A stretch of DNA of 64,000 bases from Argyresthia goedartella. Taxonomy: Eukaryota > Arthropoda > Insecta > Lepidoptera > Argyresthiidae. Position numbers and translations under genes: made by a program. How positions within the stretch are numbered: the stretch's first letter is position 1; each line of letters begins with the position of its first letter. The stretch spans positions 8,618,001-8,682,000 of the forward strand of contig OX463829.1 of NCBI GenBank assembly GCA_949825045.1, written 5' to 3'. A model generated the notes under the pieces. It was not told where the DNA came from, searched no databases, and saw nothing but the letters and a program-made list of their open reading frames with translations. Positions 21,121-33,025 of this stretch are shown here, one piece after another.

Positions 21121-23275
21121 ACCTACCAGTATTGCTAAGTTTTCCCTACTAAGATTAAGTACGTAATAGGTTTTTGGGGTCTTTCCTTAAGATAAACATC
21201 TTGGTTTGCATCTCGCGTAGCTATCATATGTTCTTTGTGACAGTCCCTGATATAGGTAATCTTGGTTCTGGTCCAATAAAACGCTCATTAGCGCCGTTTG
21301 TTACCAGCTCATCTGCTTTTTCGCTACCGTGAATCCCTTCATGACCGGGGACCCATGCGATAATTATTTCTGATGTTCTTCCCAAAGATTTAAGACTGGC
21401 CTTAAACTCTTTGACTAGTGCAGATTTATTCATTGGTTGCCTAAGCGCCTTAAAAAGCTGCCTGACTGTCAGAATTACTACTGTCTTGTTTTTATTTCTG
21501 CTGTTTCCTTTTGTGCTTCAGCACATTCCATTATGGTGTAGATTTCCGCTTGGAACACGCTGGCATATAGCCCCAAGGCAATTGATTTACCTTGTTTATT
21601 GCAGTCCATGATGCAAAAACCAGCTCCTGCTAGTTTTGTGCTCTCTCTTCTTGAGCCATCGGTGCAGTAAGTTAGAACCGGTTAGTCTATTTCTATTTCC
21701 CAATTTTCTCTTGTTCCTATATGGATTCGGTATTTCTTGTCGATTCGTATTTCCTTCCTTATCAGATTGTTGTTTTCCAATAGCATTGCCAACGTTCCAC
21801 CTGACGTTTCTACAATGGAGGCATGACCTGTATCTATAGAGTTGCCTTCCATTCTTTGTTCATTTTCATTCTGTACCATTGTTCAGTTGCTGTCCTTTTT
21901 ACTTCTACATGCAATGGGTTTAGATTGAGCATTGTTAGTAAGGATGCCGTTGGTGTAGACCTCATGGCTCCTGTGATTATAAGACATGCCAACCTTTGTA
22001 ACTTGCCAAGCTCTTTGTTGTTGCTAGTTCTGTTCTTTTCCACCATACAATTGATCCATATAGAATCCTTGGTAGAATGATTGCTATGTACATCCAATGG
22101 ACGATTCTGGCTTCATTCCCCTTCTGTTCCCTACAGCTCTCTTGCATTGGAATAAGACTCTAATGTAAATATAAGGCCATTATTTATATTAGAGTTTTAT
22201 TCCAACAACTCGCACTGTGACTTTACATGAGTGTCAAACTTTATTCTCCAGTCAAAGGTCACTCCTAGGTACTTAATCTCACAAACTAGTTCAACGTAAT
22301 GGGAAGCATTTCAATATCTTTGCCGTTTATTAGTGAAAGCTTTGTTTTCTCTGGGTTTTGGTCAAGGTCTTTTTCTGGACACCACCATAAAACCTTTCCT
22401 ATTGCATTCTTCATAATATCTCGTATCGTATTTAGCACTTTTCCTGTTATAACAATAGCCCCATCATCTGAATATACCTGTCGGTATATGTTCATGTTGG
22501 CAACGCGAGCTATAAGGGAGTCTATAAAAAGACACCACATCAGTGGAGATAAGCATCCACCTTGGAGGAATCCTTAATTTGATCGGATTGAATAGCTAGT
22601 CCCAGCAAGATAAGCAGTGATCACCCTGTTTTTGAGCATGGTTACCACCCATTTTGCTAACTGTTCATGTATTCCGTCCCGCTTAAGGGATTCTTCTATT
22701 GCTTGGAAGTTTGCCCTGTCAAAAGCTCCCTCTATATCAAAGAGACATCCCAGGGCAAACTCTTTGTTTTCTAGTGTTCTTTCCAGCTTTATTGTTAGGT
22801 TGTGTAGAGCTGTCTCTGTTGATTTTCCTTCCATATATGCATGCTGATTGCTATGAAGGGGAGAGGCACTTTCATTGAGTTTTATTCTTAAGTGTCTGTC
22901 CATTTTCTCTAGTGATTTCAATATGAAGGAGGAAAGACTTATACACCGGAACGACTTAGCTTCCTGGTAAGATATCTTTCCTGGTTTTGGTATAAAAGCT
23001 GCTTTTACTCTCCTCCAATTAGGAGGGATATATTCAAGTGCTGCCTGTGCAGTCCCATTCTAAGTTTTCTTCTTTTATTATATCTGGTGGATCCTTCCAT
23101 GTTTCCTGAGGATCTAATATGTTGCTCTCTTTATATTCATCGCAGCCCGGGAAGTGTGTTTCCAACAAGGTTTTCAACACTGTTTGGGGTTCAGTTATAC
23201 GTTTTCCATCTATTTCCAAACTTCCTAGTTGGCATGTTTTGCCGCTTCCTAGTAGTTTCACCAGCCGAGCCAACT
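20990..23275 (-). pseudogene. R1/LOA-type LINE with RNase H, degraded, in cut8 intron
   Basis: Read from 23275 leftward: sequence before the RT (GRITEPQTVLKTLLETHFPG-like at 23034-23273), RT finger and palm (SNQHAYMEGKSTETALHNL and LFDIEGAFDRANF, 22574-22921), palm end and thumb with a degraded catalytic region around YSDDGAIV (22286-22540), then RNase H pieces (AWVPGHEGIHGSEKADEL, 21224-21433) and a CCHC-like tail near 21030-21120. Many frameshifts and stops. The YSDD box and RNase H His/Asp residues are still visible. It lies antisense to cut8. Confidence 0.75.
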
Positions 23276-23382
23276 TATGTAGTTACTAACACAAATAATT
23301 TAGGACAAGCGATTATTAAATATAGGTACTATATGTATTTACGTGCTCTAAATTCGAATTCCAGGTCGCAGGCTCCTCCCAG

Positions 23383-24248
23383 TCACTTGGTCACCCGACA
23401 TTGAACTGAAGAGAAACACATCATTTCACTCCATGGTCCAGACTCCACCGAAAAACGCCCCTCTGAGTCGATTCTCACCCTTGAAACTCGGGGTTACACT
23501 CCGCTCGACACCACGGAAACGTCTCCTACTCGGAGACAACGAGAGAGTGCCGCTAACGCCTGAGAAAATTGACTTCAGTGACATCAGCACCCCACAGAAA
23601 ATGAAAATTAACAGCCCAATTAAGGGATCACCATCAATGAAACGGGCTAGAATCGAACGGAAGGTTAACTTCGAATACAAAGGGCCTATTGACACAGCAC
23701 TGAAAGGCTTGAGTCCTATTCAACTGATTAACATTATTAAAGGCATCGTAAACAAACATCCTGAAGTAGAACAGGAGATCCGTACAGACATGCCCGCGCC
23801 GGACCTGGGTCCTCTCGAGGAAAAGCTGTCCTACTTAAAAACGAACATCTTCAAAAGTCTCCCAACGTCGCGTCTGACATCCAAAACCGATTCACCTGCA
23901 TTCTCCAGAGTTGCCATTCATCTTGCTGCCTTTAAAAAGTGTGTCATTGACCAAGGGAAAATGCTGATCGATTCGCAGCACTGGGAATCTGTCCTGCAAT
24001 ATGTATTCCTGGCATGGAGCTATGTCAAAGCGACTCCTGTATGGGACAACCAGCCGCATAACACTCAGAGGAAACAGTGTTTCAAGGCGCTGACCAACTT
24101 TTGTCTAACGGCCCTGAAGAAAGGAGGTTTGGATAGGAACTATTTGGTGGATGTCTTGGATAAGTTGCAGACGATGGAAGCTGACAGCGATGATGTGTCT
24201 TCTTGCATCAAATGTCTACAGGGACAGCTTCACACAGACTTGTTCTAA
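23383..24248 (+). CDS. cut8: Cut8/STS1-domain protein, nuclear proteasome tethering factor (exon 2)
   Basis: The frame encodes the conserved Cut8/STS1 domain: IDTALKGLSPIQLINIIKG, then VNKHPEVEQEIRTDMPAPDL, then a helical stretch with SLPTSRLTSK, FSRVAIHLAAFKKC and a long helix around the WESVLQYVFLAWSYVK segment. Proteins of this family (fission yeast Cut8, budding yeast Sts1, Drosophila Cut8) anchor the 26S proteasome in the nucleus; this is family knowledge. Basic SP/TP-rich sequence precedes the domain (TPPKNAPLSRFSP, TPRKRLL), suggesting nuclear targeting and CDK control. The acceptor CTCCTCCCAG at 23382 is preferred for its pyrimidine tract; CCAG at 23364 is an equally in-phase alternative adding six residues. 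With exon 1 the protein is about 355 residues. No clear AATAAA is seen close downstream of the stop at 24246-24248. Confidence 0.9.
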
Positions 24249-24908
24249 GGTATTTTACGGATGTTACATTTTTTAGGACATGCTTCAAAGGTTGCTGATA
24301 TATAAAACCTAACCTGGATTTATATCATACTTATGTATTAAAATGTTAGCGAAATTGCTACGTGTGCCTTATAAAACAAACAATTACAATTGAATTATGA
24401 AATGTTGAAAAGTTAGTTAAAAATACAAGGTTACAGGAAATTTTAATTAAAATAGTCTCATGATGATTGATACAATTGCTTGTTGTACATCCATTCTGGG
24501 GCGTGAGTCTCTTATGAAACACTACTAGCAATAGCTTGTTGGTGGGGTGCCTATTTTGTTTAGAGTCTTGATGCATTTTGCACCCTAGGGAGCAATCAAT
24601 ATGTGGGCGCCATTAAAGCAAATGGCTAGTCTTTTGATGAAAATACAGCATCGTTAATCGTAAACGTTTAACAACCAGCCTTACCGAAAGTCAGCCTTTT
24701 GATTTAAATGGCGTCAAATTAACAGCTGATTTATTTTGCTAAACCGTCGTATGTCAATAATTTGCCTAGGCACGCTTAGGCAACTCACTTAAACTTTTCT
24801 TTTTCAGTTATTTGCCCGTCACACCTTTGGTCATGATTGAATTCCGGCCCTTAGTTAACAACCCGCTCTTATGACTAACTGCCAGTTACAGAAATTTTCT
24901 TTAAAATG

Positions 24909-25050
24909 TAAAGGCCTGCAAAACGCTAATTAAGTTACATAAATTTTTGCTTTTTTTGGTGAAACATGGCTCTTATTTCTGTGTACATAATGTTCATAAC
25001 ATTTCACACGCCTTGACGTTGCGTCCATTAGCGTTTTGGTTGAGTGTTGA
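24909..25050. repeat. Small MITE-like element, same family as 15895-16036
   Basis: The ends read GCAAAACGCTAAT and, reverse complemented, CAAAACGCTAAT. The interior shares AACATGGCTC, then TTCTG and ATAATGTTCA, with 15895-16036 inside the hAT element, whose ends are GCCCCGCAG / GCCCCGCAG. The shared core with differing ends suggests related but diverged MITEs. Confidence 0.55.
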
Positions 25051-25078
25051 AAATAGATCGCTTCTGTAACTCAGTGCA

Positions 25079-25198
25079 ACCGCCATACCCAGAGTCGTTT
25101 TATGATTAATTAAGAATTACTTAGTGAACGATTTTGTATGTAAATTCAAATTTAGAATCGGATTAATGTTCATTAAATGACTCTGAGTTTGGCGGTGA
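25079..25198. repeat. Foldback MITE, about 120 bp
   Basis: The left end AACCGCCATACCCAGAGTCG pairs imperfectly with the right end, which reverse complemented reads CACCGCCAAACTCAGAGTCA. Confidence 0.65.
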
Positions 25199-26323
25199 GT
25201 GTCTTAATTACCCAAATGGCAACGACATATACACCATCCTATTTCTAGTCGTGTTTCATACGGTACTGGGGACCCAGAATGTGTACCGGTGTGGTGTCGT
25301 TAATGGCGCTATCCTCTCTATACTGTTAGAACTCATATCACGGGATGCATGCAAGGACTACTCAAATTAAGTGCTGCTTAAAAGTGCCTTTAGGCGACGC
25401 TTTCGATCCCAACGTATTGCTGTCACAGTCTCTCGCTTTGGGTTCGAAAGCGAGACTTCTGACTTCTCCATACTTACCCATTTGGATTGATCACCCTGTA
25501 TAGTTGCTACATCACACCGTTTTTAGACGCCAAATATATAAATATCCTTTTTAGCCAATGCTTGTTGTTGTAGATTAGAATTATTACTTTAGATTTGGTT
25601 TGTAGTTTTTATTGGATGTCTTCTGTTGCCACAAGGTAAATAAGCAAAATCTTAGTACTATTGTTATGTAATTTGATGACTGATAGTTTTACAAGAAATA
25701 ATTTGTTGGCATCACCAAAGTTATGGAAACAACTCTTGCATTTATTTCATTGACTTGTCTGTTTGTTTGAGACAAAAAAATGTAATGAATTCCTATTATA
25801 CAAGAAATAGACAAACACGATGATAGAAATGTTAACAGTTAATAAACTATTAAAGGCAAGTAGTCAATCAACATGATAATTTTGTATCGGTTAGAGGCAT
25901 TGATAATTTAGATAAGATAAGATAATTTTCTAGCAAATTTATTAGGGTTCAGAAGTTTAATGGCTGAATGATTAGTTTTATAATGCCAATTGTTGTAATT
26001 TAGCAATTAGTTAGTTCAAGCACATGCCCTGCGTCCGAACTTTTCAACTTCTTTAGGTAGAGGTCAAAGTACATATTTAGTACCTTCATAATAAATATAT
26101 TGTTTATTTGTTCCATACACTGGAGAATTTCCCGCATGAATCGTTATAACCTTTTTTGATAAGCGTTGAAATGAAAATAATTATTTACTATACATATTTA
26201 CCGTTATATCCATTGACTAGCGGACGGTAAATGATTGTTTATTTGAATAGTGAAAGGTAAAGCATATTACTGAGTCGTGTACATTTTTTTAAAACTCTTA
26301 ACACCTTAGCACCCTAATGCTAA

Positions 26324-26363
26324 GAATGAGCACTATAATGCTAAGGCATTATAGTGCTCATTC
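26324..26363. repeat. Perfect 18-bp inverted repeat, 4-base loop
   Basis: GAATGAGCACTATAATGC at 26324-26341 is exactly complementary to 26346-26363, separated by TAAG. Confidence 0.85.
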
Positions 26364-27023
26364 TGAACCACTTCTTTGGTAGACCATACTTATCAGTTAG
26401 CGATCCGTACGCTTCATTCATGTAGGGACGAGCAGCAAACCGATTTTAGTATAACTTTTGCACACAGATTTCAGTAAAATGCTTCATTTCAATTCTTATG
26501 ATTTAGGTCCTTAAAATTAAACTTTATGGTCCACAATAGTAGTACTTATGAGACCTATAAGTGTTGTAACTGTTAGTGCGCTATTTTGCACTTAAGTTTA
26601 TTTGTAATGATACGTTATGTATTTCAATGACTAAATACAATACAGTGCCTTGTTGTACTAAACTTTTAAGTTATTATTAATTAGCTGATTAAAATATTTT
26701 TTTTAATCTGATTGACCAAAATATCATTTGGTATTGTTTTATACCCCAGTGATGTGTTTGAAGTTTTTACTAGCGCATAATTAAATAATATTTTTTCAAA
26801 ATGCCAGTTTGATTATCACGAAATTATATATTACTGTAGGTAACATAAAGTCATATATATATATATAGGCGCATTATTCTGAACAACTTTCTCCTAGAAA
26901 TGATGCCCGCAATGAAAAAGTTTTAACCAAATAATTCAAGACTACATTTTTTTATTTTTTTTTGCACAATACAATATATGCACCAATTACATATTAGCTT
27001 TTTCTAGGATACAGGGTTGCTGA

Positions 27024-27239
27024 GTACTATCGAACCATCTGAATCATGACCCACCATAAGCTTATTTTGCTAAAACCCTTAAATGCAAGTAGGTCGAAAT
27101 TCGCTTGAAGGTTTATTTCCTTGGTAACGAACTTGTTATCATTTGATTAGACACTGACATTACGATAGATCTTACAAGTTTGAAAGTTTCAAACGAATTA
27201 TCAGGCAAAAGGGTCATGATTCAGTTGGTTCGATAGTAC
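27024..27239. repeat. Foldback MITE, 216 bp
   Basis: The ends begin GTACTATCGAACCATCTGAA on the left and GTACTATCGAACCAACTGAA on the right (reverse complemented); the match extends to ATGACCC, 28 of 29 bases. Confidence 0.8.
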
Positions 27240-27510
27240 ATAAATTAATTACAAGTAAACACCACTTGGTCTAAGAAGTGACACCTGGCTCTTCCTCCGA
27301 CTCCAATAATAAACTTTAAAAAAAGAGTTGGGAATATAAACTTTGATTAAACAAAGTTGGGAGAATGATAAGGTCAAGTAAATATTTTAGTTGGCCTAAT
27401 GATTCATTAAAAACATCAAGAGAGTCGCTGTATTTGTTTAGGGCTAGTATTTAACAAAATTACTGATTTTCACAGCAAAAATGGATCAACATAAACACTT
27501 TTATTGTTTT

Positions 27511-27655
27511 AAATATTTTGTGTGTACTTAAGTTTATGTTTTAAGTATTTTTTGTTGTTCTTACATGTTCAACCTAACATGAAGGATAAAGGGGGCTTCG
27601 CTTCGCTCACTCCTTTTATCCTTCACTTAATTTTGCCCTGATATTTGCTGTGCAA
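27511..27655. repeat. Dispersed repeat, also at 38613-38752
   Basis: Both copies contain GTGTACTTAAGTTTATGTTT, ACATGTTCAACCTAACA and GGATAAAGGGGGCTTCGCTT in the same order and orientation. The inner AAGGATAAAGG / CCTTTATCCTT words form a hairpin. Identity by eye is about 85-90%. Type not recognised; a shorter trace is at 58150-58190. Confidence 0.65.
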
Positions 27656-27889
27656 ATCAGAATTTTTTATGTTTCCCTTTGTTTAGTAAAGTACAGAGAC
27701 GTGGAACAGCGGAGTTGGGACAATCGGATAGCGAGGGTATCAACTTGGAGCCTTAAACTTACATTTTGTCAGAGGGAGGCAATTTATCCTATTGTTCAAA
27801 CTTTAACTAGAAATGCTAAATCTATGTATTCAAAGTGTTGTGATTGATAATTGATTTTGAAATGTTCCAAGTCTGTCTTCATAAGACTA

Positions 27890-28385
27890 GTTTTTTCGCC
27901 AGACCTTTCGAGTACGCCAAGTGCCACATGAAACGCTTTTGGAAGCGCTCAAGGCGCAACATGTGTTTTGCTTAGTGTGGTCGCCATTCAACACTAGCGT
28001 ACTCAAGAATGCTGCGCATAGGCACTTAAACAATTGAATTGTTGTTTTATGGTTCCTAAATACTTTGCTGTTCCGGATAAGGAATCCTAAAATCTTTGAG
28101 GCCCTTTTCGTGATATTGTCGGTATGGGGAACGTAGGTAAGTAATACGCCTAGGTCGTTTATGTTGTCGATCCTTTTTAACTATCTATAACATAACTGGT
28201 GGGTATCTGCGTTTGTTTCCGCGTGAATCTCACACGCGAGCATTTTGTTGGGTTCAGTTGCATTCCATTGTTGTTGCACCAAAAACTGAGCCGGTTGAGA
28301 TCTTCCTGAAGATGAACATCGAAGTCTTCCGATGTGTCTATGTCTCACCACTTGAAGGTCGTCTGCGTACTTAAATGGGATTGAG
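27890..28385 (-). pseudogene. Jockey-like LINE RT palm/thumb fragment
   Basis: Minus-strand frames start at FKYADDLQVV (the polymerase Asp-Asp pair, about 28355-28380). They continue to INDLGVLLTYVPHTDNI and SKILGFLIRNSKVFRN at about 28050-28150, the thumb motif also seen in the fragment at 20122-21000. Stops and a frame change break it. Both ends are truncated. Confidence 0.65.
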
Positions 28386-28950
28386 TAAAGAAATCCTTCC
28401 GGTTATCGGTTACTCGGCCTAAAACATATGGTATAGAGATGTCTAAAACAATATGTATGTATGTTCCTGTGTCCGCTCGTAACTACTCAACGGCTCAACC
28501 GATTTCGATAAATGATATTTGATAGACATTAGATGAGTGTTGATGGCGCAAGTATCACAAACAAATTTTTGAGAGCCTCGAGTGGGCTATCAAAAAAAGG
28601 GCTTTAAAAGGCGAGTACCTACTGATCTTGCTCAAGCTATGAATAATACACCTTAGTTTTATAACAAGCATCTATAGATGTTTCCTAATTTTGCACAAAG
28701 AGCAGGAAATAAATGAAGTAATTAAAAAACTAAGGAAGCCCGACTGCTGTACCTACACCAAAAAGCACAAAACCAGCAGATAAGACTTAAGATTTGATAA
28801 TAATGTAATGTAGAACATACAATGTCAAATTAAATTAAATATTAATGCAGGCGGGACTTTTGTTTTTTTGGGTTCCGTACCTTCAAAAGGATAAACGAAA
28901 CACGTGTGTCTATCCTAGGTATGTCATAGTAATATTGACGACATCTGTGG

Positions 28951-29135
28951 CGCAGCTGTGGCTCTGCCTACCATGCGAGAGGTCCCGGGTTCGATCTTCG
29001 GCTGAGAGTGAAGAAAAAAATACCCCTAGGTCTTGGATGTTTATATGTGTCGTCGCTGTTTCTGGGTCCCACGACACAGGGTATCCTAGTGTGAGGCCAG
29101 AGGCAATGTATTTGCCTGTTATTAAATGTTAAATA
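28951..29135 (+). mobile_element. tRNA-derived SINE, family 2
   Basis: The head has a box A-like TGGCGCAGCTGTGGCT and a box B GGTTCGATCTT. The body includes CTTGGATGTTTATATGTGTC and GAGGCAATGTATTTGCCTGT. The copy at 50336-50545 has the same order, so this is a SINE family and not a tRNA gene. Confidence 0.8.
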
Positions 29136-29304
29136 TTCAACGACCAAATTTTGAATCGGAAGTTGAAATTTGGTTTATTTGTATTTATGTGACCGAAACA
29201 TGGACGTGTTACGTAAGCAAATACATTTTGAATTTGGGGGGTAAATAAGAAATGTCTTTCAAATGTCAGGCAAGTCGAGACCAGTTTAGTGTTAGACAGC
29301 AACA

Positions 29305-29830
29305 CGTCAGATTCTTGGAATAACCATTGATAGCAAATTGCAGCGGGGACCCTGCATAGACAAATCAGCTGGTAGATTAAGTTCTGCGGCTTACATCAGA
29401 CAAAACACGGAGGTGGCTGCAGCTAGACTAGTTTATTTTAGTTACTTTCATAGTGTCGTGTCCTATGGTATCTTGTAGTGGGGGAAAGCAACAGATATTC
29501 AAATTATTTATATATTACAGAAAAGAGCTATTCGAGCAATTTATACGCACAGACTCCCCAAGAGAACTTTTAAAATAAATTGACGTACTAACTGGCTAGT
29601 CAATTTATTTTCGAAAATATAATATATGTACGCAAGAAGCTTAGAAAGTTTTACAAATTTGGCAATGCAGCTATTGATAAATTTGGAAAACTTTGTAAGG
29701 TACATATATTATATTTTGCTAAGAAATAATAACAGACTGGTTGCGCCCCGGTTTAGACTCGCGAAAGTTAGCAATTCTTTCAACGGTCAGTGCAGATGTA
29801 CCTAATGTAGAAATTTTGGCTTTGACTTTT
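29305..29830 (+). pseudogene. LINE family B RT thumb/C-terminal fragment
   Basis: Broken frames read ILGITIDSKLQ, AAARLVYFSYFHSVVSYGIL and ILQKRAIRAIYTH, matching 48599-48913 and the near-complete copy at 54387-55880. Nonsense and frame changes are frequent. Only the last third of the RT protein is present. Confidence 0.7.
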
Positions 29831-29989
29831 ACTTTGAATTTGCACTTACCTCGCTCAAAATACCAGTTTAGTTACCGATTCAGCGAGGAAATGGTGCTAG
29901 CATATTAGGCATTCTGCCGCCAGGCAGCGATCTTAGAATTTTTTTAAATTTAATATAGGATATAGGTGTAGTTGCGTTTTTAAGCTTTA

Positions 29990-30239
29990 TTGTATAAATT
30001 ATTATTTACCCTTAATGTAGATACTTATAAACAGAACAAGTTCATTACGTATGATCAGTTATTTGACAAGAGAGAGTGGAGCGCAGTTATAGTCGATAGC
30101 ACAGTTACATTCAACTGCTTTGCTCTTCAACACTGGCAGGCATTAACATGTTTGCGTCCTCGAAATCCAACAAAAATCTATATTTATCTATCAAAACTTA
30201 TAGTTTTAATAGGGGGGGTGGGGCACAATTTCCGCGGCA
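29990..30239. other. Unassigned stretch before a LINE fragment
   Basis: An open frame from 29990 (MYKLLFTLNVDTYKQNK) runs into the LINE fragment that starts at about 30240. No domain is recognised; probably decayed repeat DNA. Confidence 0.3.
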
Positions 30240-30730
30240 GGGAGGTATTCTTTTTCCTCGCCTCTTCTCGGTATTCATTAACTCCATGTCGTTTTTACAC
30301 TACGCATATGACCTCCAAATATATCGGCTCTTCTCTCCTTGCAATGTAAATCTGACTATAGAGGCGTTGAATGCTAACCTCGATAACAACAGGAAATGGG
30401 CTATTTAGTATGGGCTGCTACTCGATATCTGTGGCTGCTAGTCAACCCGGGAAAATCTCAGGCCTGATATTGGGTATACGGCACTTGCTTAACTCAGTAC
30501 AGAATATGCCTGTCGATCCTTTATTTTATGATCGTACCATAATCACTTACAATGAGAAAGCTAATCTTGGGGTTATATTTGATTTGATTGTCCTGGTCGC
30601 CCCATGTTTGTGAGGTCAGCAGACGAGTCTTTGCGTCATTTCACTCCCTCCGGAGAATGCAGTACTTCCTTCCTTAGTAATCAGCCTTGTTCAGTCCCTT
30701 TCCGGGTGTTTTATAATAAATTCAATTCAA
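30240..30730 (+). pseudogene. LINE family A RT fragment
   Basis: Frames give FSVFINSMSFLHYAYDLQIY (the YADDLQIY box has lost residues) and NVNLTIEALNANLDNNRKWA, matching 33060-33200 of the longer family A copy. The catalytic Asp pair is damaged and stops follow. Confidence 0.7.
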
Positions 30731-30755
30731 TTAAATTTTTGATTAATGGCTTCCT

Positions 30756-31255
30756 GGTACTTGAACATCGTAGTCTTATTTGACGACCCGAATGGCCGAT
30801 TCGGCAGTAACCCTGCCTACGAAGCCAAGGGTCCCGGGTTGGAGTCCCGGTGGGCGCAAATATTTGTTTGATGGGAACGGACGTTTGTACCCTAGTCAGG
30901 GTTGTTTATCTATCTAAGTATAATTATCTTTAGAAGTATGTCTATCGTTGTCTAGTACCCAAGATACATGGAATCCTAGTTTGGGGCTAGATCATAGTGT
31001 GTAAATAGTGTCCAAGGTATTATTATTATTATTATTATTATTTAACCGGTCAACTGCATTAAATATGTGCAATTTATGAAACTTGACACTGGCAGAATCA
31101 TCAAATAGGTTTCCACCTATTTGATGATTCTGCCAGTGTCAAGTTTCATCAAATAGGTGGAAACCTATTTGATGATTCTGCCAGTGTCAAGTTTCATAAA
31201 TTGCACATACTTAATGCAGTTGACCGGTTAAATAAGACTACGATGTTCAAGTACC
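30756..31255. mobile_element. Nested-palindrome foldback element carrying a SINE
   Basis: The outer arms GGTACTTGAACATCGTAGTC (30756) and its exact complement (ending 31255) enclose the unit. Inside, a CCGGTCAACTGCATTAA arm pairs with TTAATGCAGTTGACCGG, and a core of ACTTGACACTGGCAGAATCA and its complement occurs three times in alternating orientation (31079-31195), with CCTATTTGATG spacers. A SINE (30781-31043) sits at the left inner boundary, splitting the arm after CTTATTT; TTATTT reappears after the SINE tail, consistent with a target duplication. Confidence 0.8.
30781..31043 (+). mobile_element. tRNA-derived SINE, family 1, (ATT)n tail
   Basis: The head GAATGGCCGATTCGGCAGT (box A-like) and GGTTGGAGTCC (degenerate box B, GGTTCGAGTCC in the second copy) resemble a tRNA. 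The body has TCGTTGTCTAGTACCCAAGA and TTTGGGGCTAGATCA, and it ends in (ATT)n. The second copy lies at 32784-33025. Confidence 0.82.
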
Positions 31256-32783
31256 TAGAACAAAATAACACAATATATTTAATAAACATACTAACTATAC
31301 ACAAATTGATTTGTTAATTTATAATATACATATATATAATTAGATTTTGTTAGTTTTAATAAATTTACACAAAAATTGTATAAATGGGGTAGGGACAAAA
31401 ATAACAATGATTTCAACACCTGTCTCCTCAAAAACAATTCCCGTTCTAACAAAATCAAGTCCATAGTTGACTCCTTCAATCTGCATATTCTGCCTCTTGA
31501 TGCCACACATTTCCCCACTGCTCTCCCTCTCTCCTCGATATTATGATTTGTCTCTAACTTAGATAAGGCCGCCGTACACGGTCAACTCAATTATCCTTTC
31601 TCGTACATGTTTACAAGCCTCTCAAGAGCAGGGTAAAATTTCTTAATATTCGTATCTTTCAGGATATTGACCTAGAGTCTCTTAGGTCGGATGCCTTGTC
31701 GATCGACTGATCCCTTGTGATTTCCAGCGAAACCATGGACGACAAAATTGACAATTTCAATGGCATAGTCCCAAGTATCTACGACAAGCATGCACATATA
31801 AAAAAAAGGGAGACTAAAACACCCGCCCCTTGGCTAACAGATAATATTAAGCGTCTAATGGCCAAGAGGAACAGAGCCAAGTGTAAATACCGTAAGAATC
31901 CGACAGATGTTTTTTTTTATTTCTTACAAATGTCTTCGCAACCGCTGCAACCGTCTCGTGTCGTGATGCTAAACGTCGGAAAATCCACGAGAGTATTGAA
32001 AGTTACACACCAGCTAGGTGTGGAAGTTACTAAAAAAAATTCTTGGTATAGGTAAGTCTCAGGACCTACATGCTGGTAATGTAGATCTCAACGGTCTCAA
32101 CCAGTTCCTTTCTGCCCCGCCTGTTGTGATGGATCCCAAGGTAAAACAAGTCACTCTTCAGAGCCCGCGCTTCCTTAACCGACACCATTCAACTTGAGCA
32201 ATGATGGATTCAACTTGAGCAATAGCAGTCAGCTTGAAAGCTGTAGGTGACGATAAAATCGGCCTTAAAATGATTTTCACAAGTTCATCCAGGACTACTG
32301 CCAGCTCTTATGCGCGTAATAAGTTTTTCCATATCGAATGGCATCTTCCCCACCATGTGGAAAAAAGCATTAGTCATCCCTTTACATAGCTCATCCTGCC
32401 CCTAGAGAATTCCAAAGTCTTTGAATCCATTGTCCATACCCAGCTCTCTTATTGCCTTCAACAGGAATCAGACCGGGTCATAGCACCGTCACGGTTCTGC
32501 TGAAAGTCACAGATGACATCCAGCTAGCCATGGACCGCAAACAGCTTTCCGTGCTGGCTTCACTTGACTTCAGTAATGCCTTCAAATGCGTAAATTTCGA
32601 TATTCCTGTTGAGCTTCTCAGATCCTTCAACGTCTCCTCCTTCTCTGCCAGCTGGTTCGACTCTTATTTGAGGGATCGGCAACAGCGAATCAGGTCGGAG
32701 GAGACACCTACTGATTGGTGTGACCTCTTTACAGGCGACCCTCAAGCTGGCATTCATTCTCCTCTTATGGCGACGACGACGAC

Positions 32784-33025
32784 TACCCGAATGGCCGAGT
32801 CGGCAGTGACACTGCCTACGAAACCAAGGGTCCCGGGTTCGAGTCCCGGTGGGGGCAAATGTTTGTTTGATGAGAACGGATGTTTGTACCCTAGTCATGG
32901 TTGTTTATCTATCTAAGTATAATATTTCTCTATATAAGTATATATATCGTTGTCTAGTACCCAAGATACAGGGAATCCTAGTTTGGGGCTAGATCAATGT
33001 GTGTAAAAGGTGTCCATGGTATTAT
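32784..33025 (+). mobile_element. tRNA-derived SINE, family 1, inserted in LINE A
   Basis: GAATGGCCGAGTCGGCAGTG and GGTTCGAGTCCC are intact A- and B-box-like promoter sequences. The body is as in 30781-31043, and the tail is AT-rich with repeated ATT. The host RT reading resumes after it. Confidence 0.83.

Larger units (their letters stand above)
24249..27510. other. Intergenic stretch with several MITEs, no gene
   Basis: No coding region is supported downstream of cut8. The stretch holds foldback elements (entries at 24909, 25079, 26324 and 27024) in otherwise AT-rich DNA. A TTTCGATCCCAACG / GGGTTCGAAAG near-inverted pair at 25400-25450 may be another decayed MITE. Confidence 0.5.

Noticed and set aside
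30781..30860. tRNA gene (Leu/Ser-like) suggested by A and B boxes
   Set aside because: The same head with the same long non-tRNA body recurs at 32784 and the cloverleaf is imperfect, so it is a SINE.
32560..32898. Minus-strand 112-codon frame (MTRVQTSVLIKQTFAPTGTR...)
   Set aside because: It is antisense to LINE A RT and the SINE head; the APTGTRTRDPW part is the reverse of the tRNA-like region, a common false ORF.
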